In this document: positions 36,143-44,420 of the stretch, piece by piece
Numbering within the stretch: position 1 is the first letter of the stretch
Layout: each line of letters begins with the position of its first letter
NCBI GenBank assembly: GCA_036496805.1
Contig: DASXKN010000026.1
Coordinates: forward strand, 186,001-250,000
DNA from: SZAS-103 sp036496805
GTDB lineage: Bacteria > Pseudomonadota > Gammaproteobacteria > Xanthomonadales > Xanthomonadaceae
DNA length: 64,000 nt
Reading direction: 5' to 3'
The notes under the pieces: generated by a model
Told to the model about the DNA's origin: nothing
The model's input: only the letters and a program-made list of their open reading frames with translations
Database searches by the model: none
Made by a program: the position numbers and the translations under genes

Positions 36143-37150
36143 TCATAACGCCGGCGGCGAAGACCGATGCATCGGGATCGCGACGACGGATGGGTCGGAA
36201 GCCTGCCCGTCCGCGGCTGCCGGGTTCCATGCGTCCACGAGGTAGAGCGGGCGGCCCTTGACCTCGAGGTACAGCCTCCCGAGGTATTCGCCGATCACGC
36301 CAAGCGCCATCAGCTGCACGCCACCCAGGAAGACGATGAGCGCCGCGAGACTCGGGTAGCCGTGCACGGGGTCGCCCCACAGCAGGGTCTTGGCGACGAT
36401 ATAGGTGCCGAACAGGAACGCAACCAGCGCGGTCGCAAGGCCCAGGTACGTGGCCACACGCAACGGCGCCGTGGAGAAGCTGGTGATTCCTTCGAGCGCG
36501 AAGTTCCACAGTTTCCAGAAGCCGAACTTGCTGCGGCCGGCCAGTCGCGGGCTGCGGTGGTAGGGCAAGGCAACCTGGCGGTAGCCGACCCACGCGAACA
36601 GGCCCTTCATGAAGCGCCCGCGTTCGCGCAACTGCGCCAGCCCGTCGAGGGCGCGGCGCGAAAGCAGGCGGAAGTCCCCGGTGTCGCGCGGGATCGGCGT
36701 GCGCGAGAGCCGGCCGATCACGCGGTAGAACGCATGGGCGCTGGCGCGCTTGAACCAGCCCTCGCCTTCGCGTTCCAGGCGCATGCCATGGACGTCGTCG
36801 TAGCCTTCGCGCCAGCGCGCGACGAACTCCGGGATCAGCTCGGGCGGGTCCTGGCCATCGGCGTCGAGCACCAACGCAGCGCCCTCGACGACGCGATCGA
36901 GTCCCGCCGTCAGAGCCGCTTCCTTGCCGAAATTACGCGACAGCCGCAGCAGTGCGGTGCGGGGATCGTCGCGCGCGAGCCCGAGCATGACCTCCCAGGT
37001 GCGATCGCGGCTGCCATCGTCGATGTAGAGCATGCGCGCGGGCCGGTCCAGCCCATCGAGCACCTTGCGCAGGCGCTCGTGCAGCAGGGGCAATGCCGCC
37101 TCCTCGTTGTAGGCGGCGACCACGATCGTCAGCGGGGATGGCGGCTCCAT
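36143..37150 (-). CDS. GT2 glycosyltransferase, polyprenyl-phosphate type (GtrB/DPM-like)
   Basis: A 335-residue protein. The cytoplasmic GT2 domain begins SPLTIVVAAYNEEAALPLL and contains the nucleotide-sugar aspartates (YIDDGSRD, LVLDADGQDPPELI) and the RDTGDFRLLSRRAL motif. Two C-terminal transmembrane helices follow (around VATYLGLATALVAFLFGTYIV and LIVFLGGVQLMALGVIGEYLG). Such enzymes load a sugar onto undecaprenyl or dolichyl phosphate for flipping and use by GT-C enzymes. A GT-C-like protein is encoded 7 kb away and could be the user, but this is inference. The ATG at 37150 starts the conserved domain. Confidence 0.87.
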   Translation of the reverse strand: MEPPSPLTIVVAAYNEEAALPLLHERLRKVLDGLDRPARMLYIDDGSRDRTWEVMLGLARDDPRTALLRLSRNFGKEAALTAGLDRVVEGAALVLDADGQDPPELIPEFVARWREGYDDVHGMRLEREGEGWFKRASAHAFYRVIGRLSRTPIPRDTGDFRLLSRRALDGLAQLRERGRFMKGLFAWVGYRQVALPYHRSPRLAGRSKFGFWKLWNFALEGITSFSTAPLRVATYLGLATALVAFLFGTYIVAKTLLWGDPVHGYPSLAALIVFLGGVQLMALGVIGEYLGRLYLEVKGRPLYLVDAWNPAAADGQASDPSVVAIPMHRSSPPAL

Positions 37151-37205
37151 CGTGTGATGGTAACGGCAGGCGCGCGTCGCAGCACGTTCCGCCGATCGAT
37201 TCCGG

Positions 37206-37964
37206 TCAGTGCCCGGGGTTGGACAGCATCTCCGGACCGCCGAGCTGGCCGATCTGGCGCTGGATCCAGGTGGCGCGGCGCTGCACATAGGCGCCCGGCT
37301 TGGCCGCCGACCAGTGCCGCGGATTCGGCAGCACGGCGGCCAGGCGCGCGGACTGCGAGGGCGTCAGCCGCGCCGCGGTGGTGCCGAACAACTCGCGTGC
37401 CGCGGCATCGGCGCCATAGATGCCATCGCCGAATTCGGCGATGTTGACGTAGGTCTCGAGGATGCGCTGCTTCGACCACAGGTGCTCGATCAGCACCGTG
37501 TACCAGGCTTCCAGGCCTTTGCGCGCCCAGTTGCGGCCGCTCCAGAGGAACAGGTTCTTGGCGACCTGCTGGCTGATCGTGCTGGCGCCCCGCTCGGGCC
37601 GCCCCTCGGCGTTGTGGTCGAGGGCCTTGTCGATCGCCTCGTAATCGAAACCGTGGTGGTGGAAGAACTTCTGGTCCTCGGACGCGATCGCCGACATCGG
37701 CAGCCAGCGCGAGATCTCGGCCAACGGCCTCCACCGGTAGTGAAGACGGAATGCGTGATCACCCTGTTGCAAGGCCTCGATGCGGCGTTCGATCATGACC
37801 GCGCTTGTCGGCGGATCGATCCAGCGCAGGCACAGCACCTGCGCCACGCTGACCACCACGAACAACAACGGCAACCACAGGAACAGCCAGCGCAGCCAGC
37901 GGATGCGTCGGCGCGGGCGCGGCACGTTCAAGCGCCCACCCCAGGCACGACAAACCGCAGGCAC
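37206..37964 (-). CDS. mtgA: Monofunctional peptidoglycan transglycosylase
   Basis: A 252-residue GT51 enzyme. An N-terminal transmembrane helix (WLRWLFLWLPLLFVVVSVAQVL) precedes the catalytic glutamate in AIASEDQKFFHHHGFD. RGASTISQQVAKNLFLW, ETYVNIAEFGDGIYGADAAA and LAAVLPNPRHW complete the fold. It polymerises lipid II glycan strands at the inner membrane and lacks a transpeptidase domain. The start is uncertain: GTG at 37964, TTG at 37931 or GTG at 37925; the last two keep the basic residues before the membrane helix. Confidence 0.93.
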   Translation of the reverse strand: MPAVCRAWGGRLNVPRPRRRIRWLRWLFLWLPLLFVVVSVAQVLCLRWIDPPTSAVMIERRIEALQQGDHAFRLHYRWRPLAEISRWLPMSAIASEDQKFFHHHGFDYEAIDKALDHNAEGRPERGASTISQQVAKNLFLWSGRNWARKGLEAWYTVLIEHLWSKQRILETYVNIAEFGDGIYGADAAARELFGTTAARLTPSQSARLAAVLPNPRHWSAAKPGAYVQRRATWIQRQIGQLGGPEMLSNPGH

Positions 37965-38069
37965 CCGGACTTGATCCAGTTCACCTCCCGACCCATTGTG
38001 TGTGCCTGAGCTTTCACCGCCGCGAGCTTACCGTCCCGCCCCGTGCGCGGGAACTTGATCAGGAAACCC

Positions 38070-39005
38070 ATGATCGCATCCCGATTGGTCGAAGAGAGCT
38101 TGACCGAAGAAGGCCGGACCGACGATGTCCTCCTGCGTTTCCTCCTGGAAACCTCCGGAGTGCGCGGCGTACTGGTTCGCCTGACCTCAACCTGGCAGGC
38201 GGTGCTCGAGCGCGCGCCCTATCCGCCCGCAGTCGCCGGCTGCCTCGGCGAAACCCTCGCGGCCACCGCCCTGATGACCGGCCACGCCAAGATCGACGGC
38301 CGCCTGAGCGTGCAACTGCGCGGCACCGGCGCGCTGCGGTCGATGTTCGCCGAATGCACGCGCGCGGGCACCCTGCGCGGACTGGCGGACTATTCCGAGC
38401 CACTGCCGGAACCGCTCGGCCCGCGCGCCTTCGGAGACAACTCCCTGCTGGCCATCACCATAGAAAACATCGCCGCCGGTGGGCGCGATGGCACGCGTTA
38501 CCAGGGCCTGGTCGGCCTCGACGCAGACACCATGGCGGAAGCCTTCGAGGGCTATTTTGCCCAGTCCGAGCAACTGCCGACCCGGATGCTGCTTGCAGCC
38601 GACCGGTCGCACGCCGTCGGGCTGATGCTGCAGAAGTTGCCCGACAGCGTGGACGACACGGATGGCTGGCCGCGCGCGGTAGCCTGCTTCCAGACCCTGG
38701 GGCCGGATGAACTGATCGCCACGCCGCCCCGGGAGCTGCTGTTCCGGCTATTCCACGAGGACGGCGTGTGCGTTCGCGATGGCCGCACGCTCTGCTTCGG
38801 CTGTTCCTGCTCGCGGGAACGGGTGGCGGCGATGCTGCAAAGCCTGGGCCGCGAGGAAGCATTGGCCAGTACAGACGGGCAGGACCCGCCCATGGCCCAG
38901 ATCAGTTGCGCGTTCTGTGGGCAGACCTACCGGCTCGGTCGCGACGAAGTGATGGCCCTGTTCGACGGCCCCGCCGCCATGACTGGCCCGGAAACCCTGC
39001 AATGA
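38070..39005 (+). CDS. hslO: Redox-regulated chaperone Hsp33
   Basis: A 311-residue holdase chaperone. The C-terminal redox switch is the zinc-binding CSC (CFGCSCSRE) plus CAFC (SCAFCGQTY) set. The N-terminal core includes LVRLTSTWQAVLERAPYP and GDNSLLAITIE. Oxidation of the cysteines releases zinc and unfolds the linker, activating chaperone function in the cytoplasm. The ATG at 38070 follows AGGA at 7 nt. It is divergent from mtgA with a ~105-bp intergenic region. Confidence 0.95.
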   Translation: MIASRLVEESLTEEGRTDDVLLRFLLETSGVRGVLVRLTSTWQAVLERAPYPPAVAGCLGETLAATALMTGHAKIDGRLSVQLRGTGALRSMFAECTRAGTLRGLADYSEPLPEPLGPRAFGDNSLLAITIENIAAGGRDGTRYQGLVGLDADTMAEAFEGYFAQSEQLPTRMLLAADRSHAVGLMLQKLPDSVDDTDGWPRAVACFQTLGPDELIATPPRELLFRLFHEDGVCVRDGRTLCFGCSCSRERVAAMLQSLGREEALASTDGQDPPMAQISCAFCGQTYRLGRDEVMALFDGPAAMTGPETLQ

Positions 39006-39118
39006 CCTCATCTTGTTAAATGATTGTAAATCTGCTAGCGTGAGGCTTGCATGGGGAACCATTCCCAGCGCGTGCCGTCCAAGCAGCACCTCCAGTCCCG
39101 GGGACTCGAAAACCAGCC

Positions 39119-40069
39119 ATGTCGATGCGTCTCGCCACCGCCCTTGTCGTCGCCTCGATGGCGATGTCGGCGCATGCGCAGAGCGTGGCCGACAAGCCAG
39201 GGGCGGGTCGTTCCGATGTCCTCACGGGCAAGAACACCGAAGTCGTGCCGGTCTGGAACAACCACAGCGGCAAGGTTGAGGCGCTCCTGCTCCTGCAACC
39301 GGCGCAGCAGGCCAACGGCACGATGCTGTTCGGCGTGGGCGCCAAGGTGAACACTGGCCACGGCCTCTTCCAGACCGACATCAGCGCGGATGGAGGCAAC
39401 AGCCTCGCCCTGCTGTGCAACAGCAATACGGGCCTGATGACCCTGGGCTCGCTCGCGGGCCGCTGCTTCGTCACCTCCCTCGATACGCCACAGAACCAGG
39501 GCAACCCGTTCGCATCAGGCGTCGGCGTCAATCAGGCCGTGCGCGCCGAAGCGCGTTTCACGCGACCCGAGAGCCTGTTCGAACTCAGCGTCGGCCAGAC
39601 CGACCTGAACACCACCGCGAACGACTGGCTGTCGCCGAACTCGGGCCTGATCCCCGGCCTGAGCATCCTCGGCGGGCACCTGAGTTCTCAGGACGTCAGC
39701 GCCAGCGGCCGGATGAACATCGGCGACGATGGCTGGGTCTCGATCGGCGGCACGTTGGCCCGCGCGCAACTGATTCCCACCGCGGGACAGACCAGCGACA
39801 CGCAACGCTGGAACACCACCAGCGTGGGCGTCGCGATCGGGCGCGGCAGGGTCAGCGGCGAAGTGATCGGCCGGGTCGTCGACGTGCCCGGCCAGGGCAA
39901 CACTCTAAATACCCTCGGCGTCGGTTTTTCCTGGCAGACCCCGTGGCAGGGCAAGCTGAGTTTCGGCGTCGACAAGGCGTCCGGAACCAACCCGCTGGCT
40001 CCCGCGACGAAGCCGACGCAGACGGACGAAGGCACCGTGCCCTACGTTCGTTATCACCAGGATCTCTGA
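39119..40069 (+). CDS. Exported protein of unknown function, possibly outer-membrane barrel
   Basis: I do not recognise this family. The 316-residue product has a signal peptide (MSMRLATALVVASMAMSAHAQ). The mature part is dominated by alternating short beta-strand patterns with Gly/Asn/Thr turns (LFGVGAKVNTGHG, GGHLSSQDVSASGRMNIG, TLGVGFSWQTPWQGKLSFGVD). It ends YVRYHQDL, so the last residue is not the aromatic typical of barrels. Two cysteines around residues 100-120 (LLCNSN, RCFVTS) could form a disulfide. A porin-like or surface beta protein is possible. The start is an ATG at 39119 or 39125. No partner gene is evident. Confidence 0.6.
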   Translation: MSMRLATALVVASMAMSAHAQSVADKPGAGRSDVLTGKNTEVVPVWNNHSGKVEALLLLQPAQQANGTMLFGVGAKVNTGHGLFQTDISADGGNSLALLCNSNTGLMTLGSLAGRCFVTSLDTPQNQGNPFASGVGVNQAVRAEARFTRPESLFELSVGQTDLNTTANDWLSPNSGLIPGLSILGGHLSSQDVSASGRMNIGDDGWVSIGGTLARAQLIPTAGQTSDTQRWNTTSVGVAIGRGRVSGEVIGRVVDVPGQGNTLNTLGVGFSWQTPWQGKLSFGVDKASGTNPLAPATKPTQTDEGTVPYVRYHQDL

Positions 40070-40283
40070 AGGACGATCGCTTCGCGATACCTTGAGCGCC
40101 TGCTGCTCGGGGAGCGCGAGCCATTCGACCGCGGCCAGATCGCACAGCCCTTCGGCGACGTCGACCAGCGAATTCGCAGGAATGTCCCGCCCGCCGGATC
40201 ACCGGGCCTGAGCAAGCATGCCAGCGCGGATTGCGGATTGCATCGATGAGATACGATGCGGCTTTCGCACACGCGATGGGCAC

Positions 40284-41123
40284 ATGGGAAACATCATCTG
40301 GCTCGCCTCGTATCCCAAGTCCGGGAATACATGGATGCGCGCCTTCCTGGCCAACCTGATCGCCAACCGCCCCGAGCCGGTGCCGCTCGAACAGCTGCGC
40401 AACTACTGCGACGACGAATCGCTGCCCGAACGCTATGCCGAACTGGCGGCCAGGCCGGCCTCGGAACTGGATTTCGGCGCCGTGGCTGGACTGCGCCATC
40501 GGGTGCATGCGGCGATCGCGGCGGCCCATCCACGCACCGCGTTCGTCAAGACGCACAACCCTGCCGCGTACCCCGAAGGCGATCCGGTCCACAACCCGCA
40601 CGTCACCGCCGCGGCCATCCATATCGTGCGCAACCCGCTGGACGTGGTCGTCAGCATGAGCCGCCACTTCGGCCTGGGGATCGACGAGGCCATCGACTTC
40701 CTCGGCCATGAACAGGCGGGCATGCCCAACGAGAAGCTCTTCATCGGCCAGTGGCTGGGTTCATGGTCCACGCACGTCGCCGGCTGGACGAACCAGACCT
40801 TCCACCAGAGCCTGCTCCTGCGTTACGAGGACCTGCTCGAAAAACCCGCCAAGGCCTTCGGCAAGGTGGTCAAGCTGGTGACTGCGGCGGCCGACCCCGC
40901 GCGGATCGAACGCGCGCGCAGGCATGCCGATTTCCGCGTCCTGGCGAAGATGGAATCCCGCGACGGCTTCATCGAACGCTCCGACAAGACCGACCGTTTC
41001 TTCCGGACCGGCGCCACCGGGGGGTGGAGGCAGGCACTCAGCCGGGATCAGGTCCAGCGCGTCATCGACAGGCATCGAGCCGAGATGACGCGACTCCGTT
41101 ATATACCCAACGGGTTCCGGTAG
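40284..41123 (+). CDS. Sulfotransferase domain protein
   Basis: A 279-residue PAPS-dependent sulfotransferase. The 5'-phosphosulfate loop is SYPKSGNTWMR near the N-terminus, FVKTHNP follows, and VRNPLDVVVSMSRH is the 3'-phosphate-binding segment. KTDRFFRTGATGGWRQAL near the C-terminus matches the usual adenine-contacting region. It would move a sulfate group onto an alcohol, sugar or tyrosine; the acceptor is unknown. The ATG at 40284 places the loop at the usual distance. It lies just upstream of the receptor and the second, TPR-bearing sulfotransferase. Confidence 0.87.
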   Translation: MGNIIWLASYPKSGNTWMRAFLANLIANRPEPVPLEQLRNYCDDESLPERYAELAARPASELDFGAVAGLRHRVHAAIAAAHPRTAFVKTHNPAAYPEGDPVHNPHVTAAAIHIVRNPLDVVVSMSRHFGLGIDEAIDFLGHEQAGMPNEKLFIGQWLGSWSTHVAGWTNQTFHQSLLLRYEDLLEKPAKAFGKVVKLVTAAADPARIERARRHADFRVLAKMESRDGFIERSDKTDRFFRTGATGGWRQALSRDQVQRVIDRHRAEMTRLRYIPNGFR

Positions 41124-41336
41124 TCGCCGAAATCGGCCATGACGCTTCCCAATCTGGCGCTATCCAATTGTCTTTACTAGGTTTTTTGACAAGAGTCGAG
41201 TCCAGCACACTTTCGATTAACGGGACTTTAATTTAACGGAAAAATTCGTTACTATCCCGGCACCCCAACGGTGAGCGATCTCGTTCGGTTTGTATGGGGC
41301 TGCCCCAAGCATCTCAAAAATTTTCGGAGAGAGAGC

Positions 41337-44306
41337 ATGACAATCAAGCGCAACAACCTCCGCGACGCGATCAACGTCGCGCTGACCATCGGTGCCGCAT
41401 CGATGGTGAGCATGGGCGCCGCCTACGCCCAGGATGCGACCCCAGCCCCAGCCCCGACAGACAAGGCCAAGCAGCTCGACACCGTCATGGTGACCGGTTC
41501 GCGCGTGCGCCGCGTCGACCAGGAAACCGCCAGCCCGGTGCTCATTCTCGACCGAAAGGCCATCGAGAAGACCGGCAAGATGACGATCGGCGAAATCGTC
41601 AATGAACTGCCGAGCATCTCCGGCGCCCCCGTCACCGCGGCCGTGAACAACGGTGGTGGTACCGGTGCGGCGACCGCCGACATGCGCGGCCTGGGTAGTC
41701 AGCGTACCCTCGTCCTGATCGACGGCCACCGTCCGGGTCCGACTCCGGTCGACCTGAACACGATCCCGCTCGATCTCGTCGAGCGCATCGAAGTGCTGAC
41801 CGAAGGTTCGTCCACCGTGTACGGCTCGGACGCGATCGGCGGCGTGATCAACTTCATCATGCGCAAGAACTACAACGGCGCCGAATACCAGGCCAGCTAC
41901 GGCGAGTCCGGCCGTCATGACTCGAATCGCAAGGGCCAGTCCTTCATGTTCGGCCAGTCGGGCGACAAGGGCAATGTCACCGCGGGCGTCGAGTACAACA
42001 AGTTCGACGCGGTGCCGGCCGGCAATCGCGAGTTCGCTGCCAACGCGCTGTACCACACCTATGGCTCGATCGTCGCCATCGGCTCCTCGCGCAATCCGAA
42101 TGGCCGCATCTTCCTGCCCCCGGCGACGAAGAGTCCGCTTCAGGGCCAGTTCGGCTGCTCCTCGGTCTCCCGCACCACTGGCACCTCGGGCACCAGCCTC
42201 GGTGACTACCACTGCTACAGCGGCGCGACCGATGGCTTCAACTTCCAGCCGTTCAACGTCGTGCTGACCCCGCAGGAGCGCACCAACGCCTTCGCGCTGG
42301 CGAACTACAACCTGACGGACGACATCTCGGCTTACGTCGACTTCTACCACCAGAAGCAGACTTCGCAGTCGCAGATCGCTCCGCTGGCGTTCGACGCCAA
42401 CTCCGATGGCGTGACGGTGTCCAAGGACAGCATCTACAACCCGTTCGGCGTCGACATCGGCGCGGCCACCGGCTACGAGTTCTTCAGCCGCTTCAGCAAC
42501 CTCGGCCAGCGTATCTTCAACAACACGACGAACAACGACGTGCTGTTCGCCGGCTTCAAGGGCAACTTCGGCCAGACCTGGAGCTGGGACGCGGGCTTCG
42601 ACTACAACCACTTCTCGTTCACGACCGAGCCGGAGGGCTACATCAACCTCGGCTCCCTGGCCCAGGCCCTCGGCCCGTCGATGGTCATCGGCGGCACCCC
42701 GACCTGCGTCGCCACCGCCGGTGATCCGACCTCCGCCATCGCGGGTTGCACCCCGCTCAACCTGTTCAACCTCACCGATCCGAACACCATCGCTGAACTG
42801 AATGCTGCCTCGGTGAACCCGATCAGCACCACCTCGTTCGTCGAGCGTGAAGTCGAGTTCAATACGAGCGGCGACCTGTTCGACCTGCCGGCCGGCGCTG
42901 CCAAGCTCGCAGTCGGCGGCGATTCGCGCAAGGAGTACGAGAACGTCCGCGTCGATCCGCTGACCAAGATCCCGTCGGGCGCCACCGGTTGCGCGCTTCC
43001 CCAGGAAACCTGCGGCACCCCGCTGCAAGGTGGCTTCGACCTCAAGGAAGTGTACGGCGAGTTGTTCGTGCCGATCCTCAAGGACCAGCCGTTCTTCTAC
43101 CAGCTCAACCTCGACCTGGGCACGCGCTATTCCAAGTACAACATCTTCAAGGGCAACGACAGCAACAAGGTCGCCCTCGAGTGGCGCCCGATCAAGGACC
43201 TGCTGCTCCGCGGCAGCGCATCCGACGTGTTCCGTGCACCGACCGCGGCTGACCTGTTCAGCGGCGCCGTCGGCGGCGCGTTCCCGTACGGCGGCGACCC
43301 CTGCGTCGGCCTGGCCGGCGCCACCAACTGGAACGGTCACGCGGCCGCCTGCGGTACGGCTCGCGGCACCACCAGCCAGGGTCCGATCCCGGGCAACGGC
43401 CTTGGCCAGGTCACCGGCGTGGCCGAAGGCTCCACCCTCGGCGGCTTCAACCTGCAGCCGGAAAAGGGCCGTTCCTACGACTTCGGTTTCGTCTACGACC
43501 CCGATTTCGTGCCCGGCCTGTCCACCAGCTTCGACTACTACCGGATCACCCTGAACAACAATATCGGGACCCTGGATCCGAGCGTCGGGCTGAACGACTG
43601 CTTCAACAACACCGCCAGCCCTTACTGCCAGTACATCCACCGCGTGCCGAACGGCCAGATCAGCTTCATCACGCTGCCGACCGTCAACCTGGGTACCCTG
43701 TCCACCCACGGCTTCGACTTCGCGATCAAGTACAAGATGCCGGTCACCCCGTGGGGCCAGTTCTCCTTCTCGGCCGACTTCACCCACATCAGCGAGTACG
43801 ACATCGGTGGTGGTGCTCAAGGCACTGGCGGTTTCAACGGCGCTCCGCCCAACGACGAGCCGCTGCACCTGGCCGGCGAATACAAGACCGGCTTCGGCAA
43901 CTTCTTCAAGTGGCGTGGCAACGCAGGCATCGACTGGAGCAAGGGCAACTGGAACGCCGGTTACCGCATCCGTTGGGTCGGCAAGGGCAGGATCGGCAAC
44001 GCCGATCCGGACCAGAACACGTCGGCCGACGGTTGCAACTACCACACCGGCGGTACGTACGGCTACTGCCCGCTGGCTCCGGCCGTGGTCAAGATCCCGA
44101 ACTACTTCGAGAGCTACCTCACCGCCGGCTACAACTTCGGCGCGATCGGATCGATGGATTCGCGCGTCGACGTCGGCGTGGACAACGTGTTCGACAAGCA
44201 GCCGCCGATCTTCACCCAGTCGAGCGTGACCAACGGCAACGTCGACGTGTCGACCTACGACACCATCGGCCGTCTGTTCTGGGCTCGCTTCACCGCCAAG
44301 TTCTAA
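41337..44306 (+). CDS. TonB-dependent outer-membrane receptor ('VTGSR' type)
   Basis: A 989-residue outer-membrane transporter with a signal peptide ending near AAYAQ (~residue 29). A short Ala/Pro linker is followed by a TonB box at LDTVMVTGSR (residues 47-56). The plug domain includes LPSISGAPVT, MRGLGSQRTLVLIDGHR and EGSSTVYGSDAIGGVINFI, and a large beta-barrel ends in the aromatic-terminal RLFWARFTAKF. It would import a large or scarce substrate using TonB energy. The start follows GGAGAGAGAGC and the gene ends with a strong terminator. It is flanked by a sulfotransferase and by a TPR-sulfotransferase/hydroxylase pair. Residues 47-67 recur in the alpha-2-macroglobulin at 16-22 kb. Confidence 0.95.
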   Translation: MTIKRNNLRDAINVALTIGAASMVSMGAAYAQDATPAPAPTDKAKQLDTVMVTGSRVRRVDQETASPVLILDRKAIEKTGKMTIGEIVNELPSISGAPVTAAVNNGGGTGAATADMRGLGSQRTLVLIDGHRPGPTPVDLNTIPLDLVERIEVLTEGSSTVYGSDAIGGVINFIMRKNYNGAEYQASYGESGRHDSNRKGQSFMFGQSGDKGNVTAGVEYNKFDAVPAGNREFAANALYHTYGSIVAIGSSRNPNGRIFLPPATKSPLQGQFGCSSVSRTTGTSGTSLGDYHCYSGATDGFNFQPFNVVLTPQERTNAFALANYNLTDDISAYVDFYHQKQTSQSQIAPLAFDANSDGVTVSKDSIYNPFGVDIGAATGYEFFSRFSNLGQRIFNNTTNNDVLFAGFKGNFGQTWSWDAGFDYNHFSFTTEPEGYINLGSLAQALGPSMVIGGTPTCVATAGDPTSAIAGCTPLNLFNLTDPNTIAELNAASVNPISTTSFVEREVEFNTSGDLFDLPAGAAKLAVGGDSRKEYENVRVDPLTKIPSGATGCALPQETCGTPLQGGFDLKEVYGELFVPILKDQPFFYQLNLDLGTRYSKYNIFKGNDSNKVALEWRPIKDLLLRGSASDVFRAPTAADLFSGAVGGAFPYGGDPCVGLAGATNWNGHAAACGTARGTTSQGPIPGNGLGQVTGVAEGSTLGGFNLQPEKGRSYDFGFVYDPDFVPGLSTSFDYYRITLNNNIGTLDPSVGLNDCFNNTASPYCQYIHRVPNGQISFITLPTVNLGTLSTHGFDFAIKYKMPVTPWGQFSFSADFTHISEYDIGGGAQGTGGFNGAPPNDEPLHLAGEYKTGFGNFFKWRGNAGIDWSKGNWNAGYRIRWVGKGRIGNADPDQNTSADGCNYHTGGTYGYCPLAPAVVKIPNYFESYLTAGYNFGAIGSMDSRVDVGVDNVFDKQPPIFTQSSVTNGNVDVSTYDTIGRLFWARFTAKF

Positions 44307-44330
44307 GCCACTGCTTCTCTGCAACACCTC

Positions 44331-44362
44331 GACCGCGCGGTTCTGCCGCGCGGTCTTTTTTT
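44331..44362 (+). terminator. Rho-independent terminator of the TonB receptor gene
   Basis: The stem GACCGCGCGG/CCGCGCGGTC (44331-44340 and 44346-44355) has a 5-nt loop and is followed by seven T residues. It begins 25 bp after the receptor stop codon and separates the receptor transcript from the TPR-sulfotransferase gene. Confidence 0.92.
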
Positions 44363-44420
44363 GTGCGGCAGAACAGTGTTCGTCCTGTTACCCATCCACG
44401 CTGCTAAAATCCAACCACAC

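Noticed and set aside
40070..40262. Possible minus-strand coding remnant between the exported protein and the sulfotransferase genes
   Set aside because: One minus-strand frame gives a protein-like stretch (NSLVDVAEGLCDLAAVEWLA), but it has no start codon, is preceded by a stop and runs into the neighbouring gene antisense, so it is not supported as a gene.
41186..41191. Perfect TTGACA hexamer upstream of the TonB receptor gene
   Set aside because: No acceptable -10 box lies 16-18 bp downstream, so I do not call a promoter from it.
41217..44327. A 1,036-codon open frame antisense to the TonB receptor gene
   Set aside because: It is a shadow frame of GC-rich codon structure. The plus-strand gene has a signal peptide, plug and barrel motifs, a good ribosome-binding site and its own terminator.
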